64,000 nucleotides of DNA from Rostrohypoxylon terebratum (taxonomy: Eukaryota > Ascomycota > Sordariomycetes > Xylariales > Hypoxylaceae). A program made the translations under genes and the position numbers. The stretch is from assembly GCA_022497145.1 (NCBI GenBank), contig MU385869.1, positions 248,001-312,000 on the forward strand, written 5' to 3'. The notes beneath the pieces are model-generated. The model did no database searches. It worked only from the letters and a program-made list of their open reading frames with translations, and was not told where the DNA came from. Positions 60,401 to 64,000 of this stretch are shown in pieces (position 1 is the stretch's first letter; each line of letters starts with the position of its first letter).

Positions 60401-63400
60401 GTAAAATCTTAGTCGAAAGGTTTCCTAAGCTTTACGTCTTCGTGAGTTAAGTCAGAGATAAAAATTTTCTGCCTGGGCAGCCATTCCCAATTCAAGGCAA
60501 TGTGGATTCAAGACAGTGCACCATTTAGAGAAGGTTGGGCACCTACCCCCTTGACGACACCAAGGCCGCAACCACAAGGAAAATTGGCCGTGTGTGTGTG
60601 TGTGTGTGTGTGTTAATTCTTGCATTTGTTCATTTCATCATCGCAACATGTCCACGGTCACCCCTGATGACAGCGCAACATTCGGGAAAGTGGACATCGT
60701 CGGGCAACCTAGTTGTTTATGTCCCTACACAACGACATGGAGATAGGCCGGTCATACTCCTTTGTGGAAATTCATGCCTAATACTGCTCGGGGTTTGAAA
60801 CCAGACATGAGAATGAGATCAGATTTGAAGAAAATTCTAACCGGTTCCATTAATCGGAAAGTATGAGCTAAGCGATGGGCTTACTCGGTGACGCCTGGCG
60901 AATTTCCACCAAGGCGACTTGACAAATAGATCAGATCGAGCGCTGGACCAACTTGACGCCATAGAACCTGCCCATTGTCAGGAAACGAATAAACACATTC
61001 TCTAAAGGCGGGAATGTTCAGTGTAAGTTGATTCTTACTCTGTAAGCTCTCTTCGCTGCAACCTTGCCGTTTTAGTTAGTGGTCTCTTGAGCTGAACACG
61101 TCTTCTTAGACATTGCAGTTTAGAGCTAGTTCATAGCTGCATGTGTAGCTCAAACATCGACACGCTGCTGAGAATTTGAAAGACCTCTCTTAGCTAGCCA
61201 CTCAGCTAGGCATAGTGTAGATCGGTGTCTGAATCAATTTGAGTTGTTGTCCAATGTTTTGCGTGTTGGACTCGCCAAATGAAGTAGAAGATGAGGCGCA
61301 ATGAACCTTTCATCACAATCTAAGGGTCTCGCACTGGATAGGTTGATGGTACGACCTCGTTTCGCAGTCTCCGCCACCATTCTCATATAATCGCATGCTC
61401 GAAGTTGGTGATGTAAATAAGGACATACATATCGTTGTTGGCATTGATTTCAATCGTGTTTCCTGGAATTTGATAGCCCGCGCGTTTGGTCATAGCCAGT
61501 TCGGCTTTTGTGAATTCGTGTTACTCGGCGAGCTTGAATATTCTCATATTCTGTTCTATATCATGTTGACAACTTCCAGATACCAATTGGGTTGACTGCG
61601 TCAGCCTCTTCACTAGCATCGCCAATCTGAGAGAAGAATCATCCTCGCTCCTATTTACTACCCAGTCCTCGTAGTCACAATTGGATTGAAACCGCGCATG
61701 GTGTCGACCTAGAGGGGAAGTCCATAAACTGATCCGGAGATATTGACGGCGGGACCTATGAATCCTATCCGGAACATTGGTTCCTCGAACGAGCGCTCCG
61801 TACCCAGTAGTATATTTATGGTATATTCCAATCCATGGATCGCGAGTAGAATTGGCTATTCATTGTTGAGGCGTGGCGGACAATTGTACAGCATGACTGA
61901 CATGTGTTCGCCCTCTTACGGGTCCGCCCCGAAGACGAAGCACGTCGGCTCTCTCATCAGCCTTCAGGAGCCGTGGTCTTTGGGCGTATCGGAAAATATG
62001 ACAGTGACTTAGGATGTCGACCTCAGTGGCGTAGTCCTTCATCATATCCTTAAGCAGTGATGCGAGGTCCTTAATTAAAACAGCGGTCAAGTTCATAGCG
62101 ATGTCTCAGTCGAACAGAGAAGCTTTCAAGTCTCTCCAATAGCATTCTCCCAATTGCCAAGGGGAGACCCACTGGGTAGGCAATTTGGATTTGTTCGTGG
62201 GAATTTACCGGCCCACAATATGAATTGTGTTCGACTTGGCGTCAAATGTCCTTCCAGTCTTTCACCGAAAGACTGTTGCGCTGTGCTGCCGACCGGCTTA
62301 CAATATCAGCTCAGTCGAGGCACGCGTCTTTCCTAGTGGTGTGCTGTCGTGTATGTGAGCCTCGCGATGACAATGTACCACGCCTACCACATACCGATTC
62401 TCATTTGCTTAGGTGCGGAAGCTAGTTTGGAGTCTTTGACGATCCCTCGTAACGGACAAGTACTATTAACTAACCCATGGGAGGATCACGCATCTATCCG
62501 TATAGGTGATAGAGGTTGTTGTGCTGCAGTCGCCCGGGTCAATGCCTTGTTTCCATGTATGCGGCTATGTACCTCCTCCGTGTCTTTCTGAACCGAGCCG
62601 AGAGAGCCACGGCTCCTACAGCGGAGAGTTTGGGGTGACTCATATGTAGTGTGCTGCGTGATGGCTTCGTCACGCTATGATAACGCGATGCATTTTAATG
62701 CCATATGCATACCTATTGTTTATAGGCAGTTTGAATGGTATCGTTGCTGGAAGGCGACGCCGATTTTCTAGAATAATCGAAATCTGCTAACGCAGGTAAG
62801 TAAGAATCAAGAACTCATGATTAAAATCGTCTATAGCGGAAAACCATTGGCGATCATGTAGATACATAGGACCTAGGTAGGTACCTAGGTCCTAAGGTAA
62901 GCTTCTAGCGGATACTCTCACGAGGTAGAGGGATACAAGAAGAGACATAGGAGATTAGTGTCAGTAGTACTCATTTGTATGCACAGATAGGGTTTGGTCT
63001 GTGTGGATGACATGCGTCGCTGGCACGGTCCCCAGGCAGGATAGATTCACAGAGAAGGAGGTCCAGAATACCACTCAGGTGTATTCAGAACCAATCAACC
63101 TGCATGCACTGAACAGACGTGAAATCTTTGCCCCCCCTTCCAAGCCTAGATTTGAAAAAGATCATCCTTCTTATTGAACGGTGTTCCCTACTAAAGAACC
63201 GTATCGTCCCGAGACTGCCCATCGTCGCGATTCCTGGAGTGGCAGTTGATATCAATTAGCGAACTTATCGCCCATCATTTCGACGTCGCCTAATAAGAAG
63301 ATGAGAGATATCAAGTGAGACAGACGTCAAGTGACGACGCAGTTCATTATACTAGCTTGCTAGGTAGGCTTATGCGACCTACGCTTAGGGAATAGACACA

Positions 63401-64000
63401 CATCCCACGCCCGAAACGCGTTAATCGCCAGTTATGCCAATTTATAGTGTCATTATAAGTGCCTACTCTGAAGCAATTCGTGAAGAGTATAGAGTATACC
63501 GGTGCAAAAGCGGGAGCTACTCGGTGATAAGAACCTCGGATCCCGGGAGAGGGCCGATTTCTTTGGTGAAAGCACCGGGTAGGAAATCTGCCTAGCCTTT
63601 GAAGTCGAAAATTTTATGCCGAATGGTGTAATCTTACATACTTGGTGTCTTGATTCGGTAACGTCGCAGTGGGCTAGGCGACAGTGAGGGATACCGAACG
63701 CCTGCATACAATGCAGAGAGAAAAAGGCAGACGATAGTTCCCCCGCGTCGTAGACGATGGATACGATGCTATCGCCCAAGCCCGATTAGTCCTATGAAAG
63801 AACGATGCTAGTTCTAGGCTTATGCACGTGTATGCAGACCCTTACCGGGACAGCCCAATCCCAATTCATTTGCAGCTAGAAAATGGCACGAGATGAAGAG
63901 ATGTGCGTTGGCGTCGTTGGCGTCCCGTTGTTGCCTGCAACTCTGCCGTCTGCCTGCTAGCAAATGGCATTCCATGCGAAGAAGAAAATGGACGCCATCG
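57473..64000. other. 6.5 kb gene-poor region
   Basis: No gene I can support. Open frames are short and overlap on both strands. It holds a TG dinucleotide run (about 60589-60613) and CCTAGG-rich patches (about 62866-62896). A minus-strand stretch at about 61530-62100 is open in several frames without a recognisable domain and may be a decayed gene or repeat. Confidence 0.45.
62866..62896. repeat. CCTAGG-rich palindromic patch (dispersed motif)
   Basis: The sequence alternates CCTAGG, TAGGTAGG and GTACC, forming a near-palindrome. Similar patches occur at about 9663-9690, 35736-35765, 48596-48630 and 49889-49915, always between genes. Confidence 0.6.

Overview
This window is nuclear DNA from a filamentous ascomycete (Pezizomycotina, most likely Sordariomycetes). 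The evidence is short introns of about 50-120 nt with GTRAGT-like donors and CTAAC branch points, fungus-specific families (Zn2Cys6 regulator, PDR-type ABC transporters, fungal DCP1 and Hrd1), TTAGGG-type telomeric motifs, and long intergenic spaces with low-copy inverted-repeat elements. All gene models were spliced by hand from reading frames and splice signals; exon borders are inferences.

Left part (1-9.2 kb): the 3' end of a PDR ABC transporter, a complete Zn2Cys6 transcription factor (eight exons; its zinc cluster is completed by a short first exon), a DAO-family FAD amine oxidase of the fructosyl-amino-acid-oxidase type, and a conserved fungal membrane protein of unknown function.

Central part (10.2-21.8 kb) is the highlight. 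Six adjacent genes encode mitochondrial delta-1-pyrroline-5-carboxylate (P5C) dehydrogenase, a DapA/HOGA-type aldolase, P5C reductase, proline dehydrogenase, an amino-acid permease and an aspartate-type aminotransferase. Together they cover every step expected for trans-4-hydroxy-L-proline degradation: uptake, oxidation by the proline dehydrogenase paralogue, oxidation of the semialdehyde to 4-hydroxyglutamate, transamination to 4-hydroxy-2-oxoglutarate, and aldol cleavage to pyruvate plus glyoxylate. The proline dehydrogenase has Cys where proline-specific enzymes have an active-site Tyr, as expected for a hydroxyproline enzyme. The divergent promoter of the dehydrogenase and aldolase genes holds a CCGG-N-CCGG site of the PrnA type. 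I propose a hydroxyproline-utilisation cluster, a variant of the fungal proline (prn) cluster. The substrate is inferred, not shown.

Right of the cluster: interstitial telomere-like repeats, a full-length second PDR transporter (23.1-27.8 kb), and a Baeyer-Villiger-type flavin monooxygenase with at least two frame breaks (30.9-32.9 kb). After a 4.8 kb spacer with a perfect 33-bp fold-back come housekeeping genes: a protein kinase, DCP1, and the ER-associated-degradation ubiquitin ligase Hrd1. The last 16 kb are gene-poor: a MITE-like element with a target duplication, a possible small secreted cysteine-containing protein, a decayed Ty3/gypsy retrotransposon near a second inverted-repeat element, one acidic hypothetical protein, and about 6.5 kb with no gene I can support.
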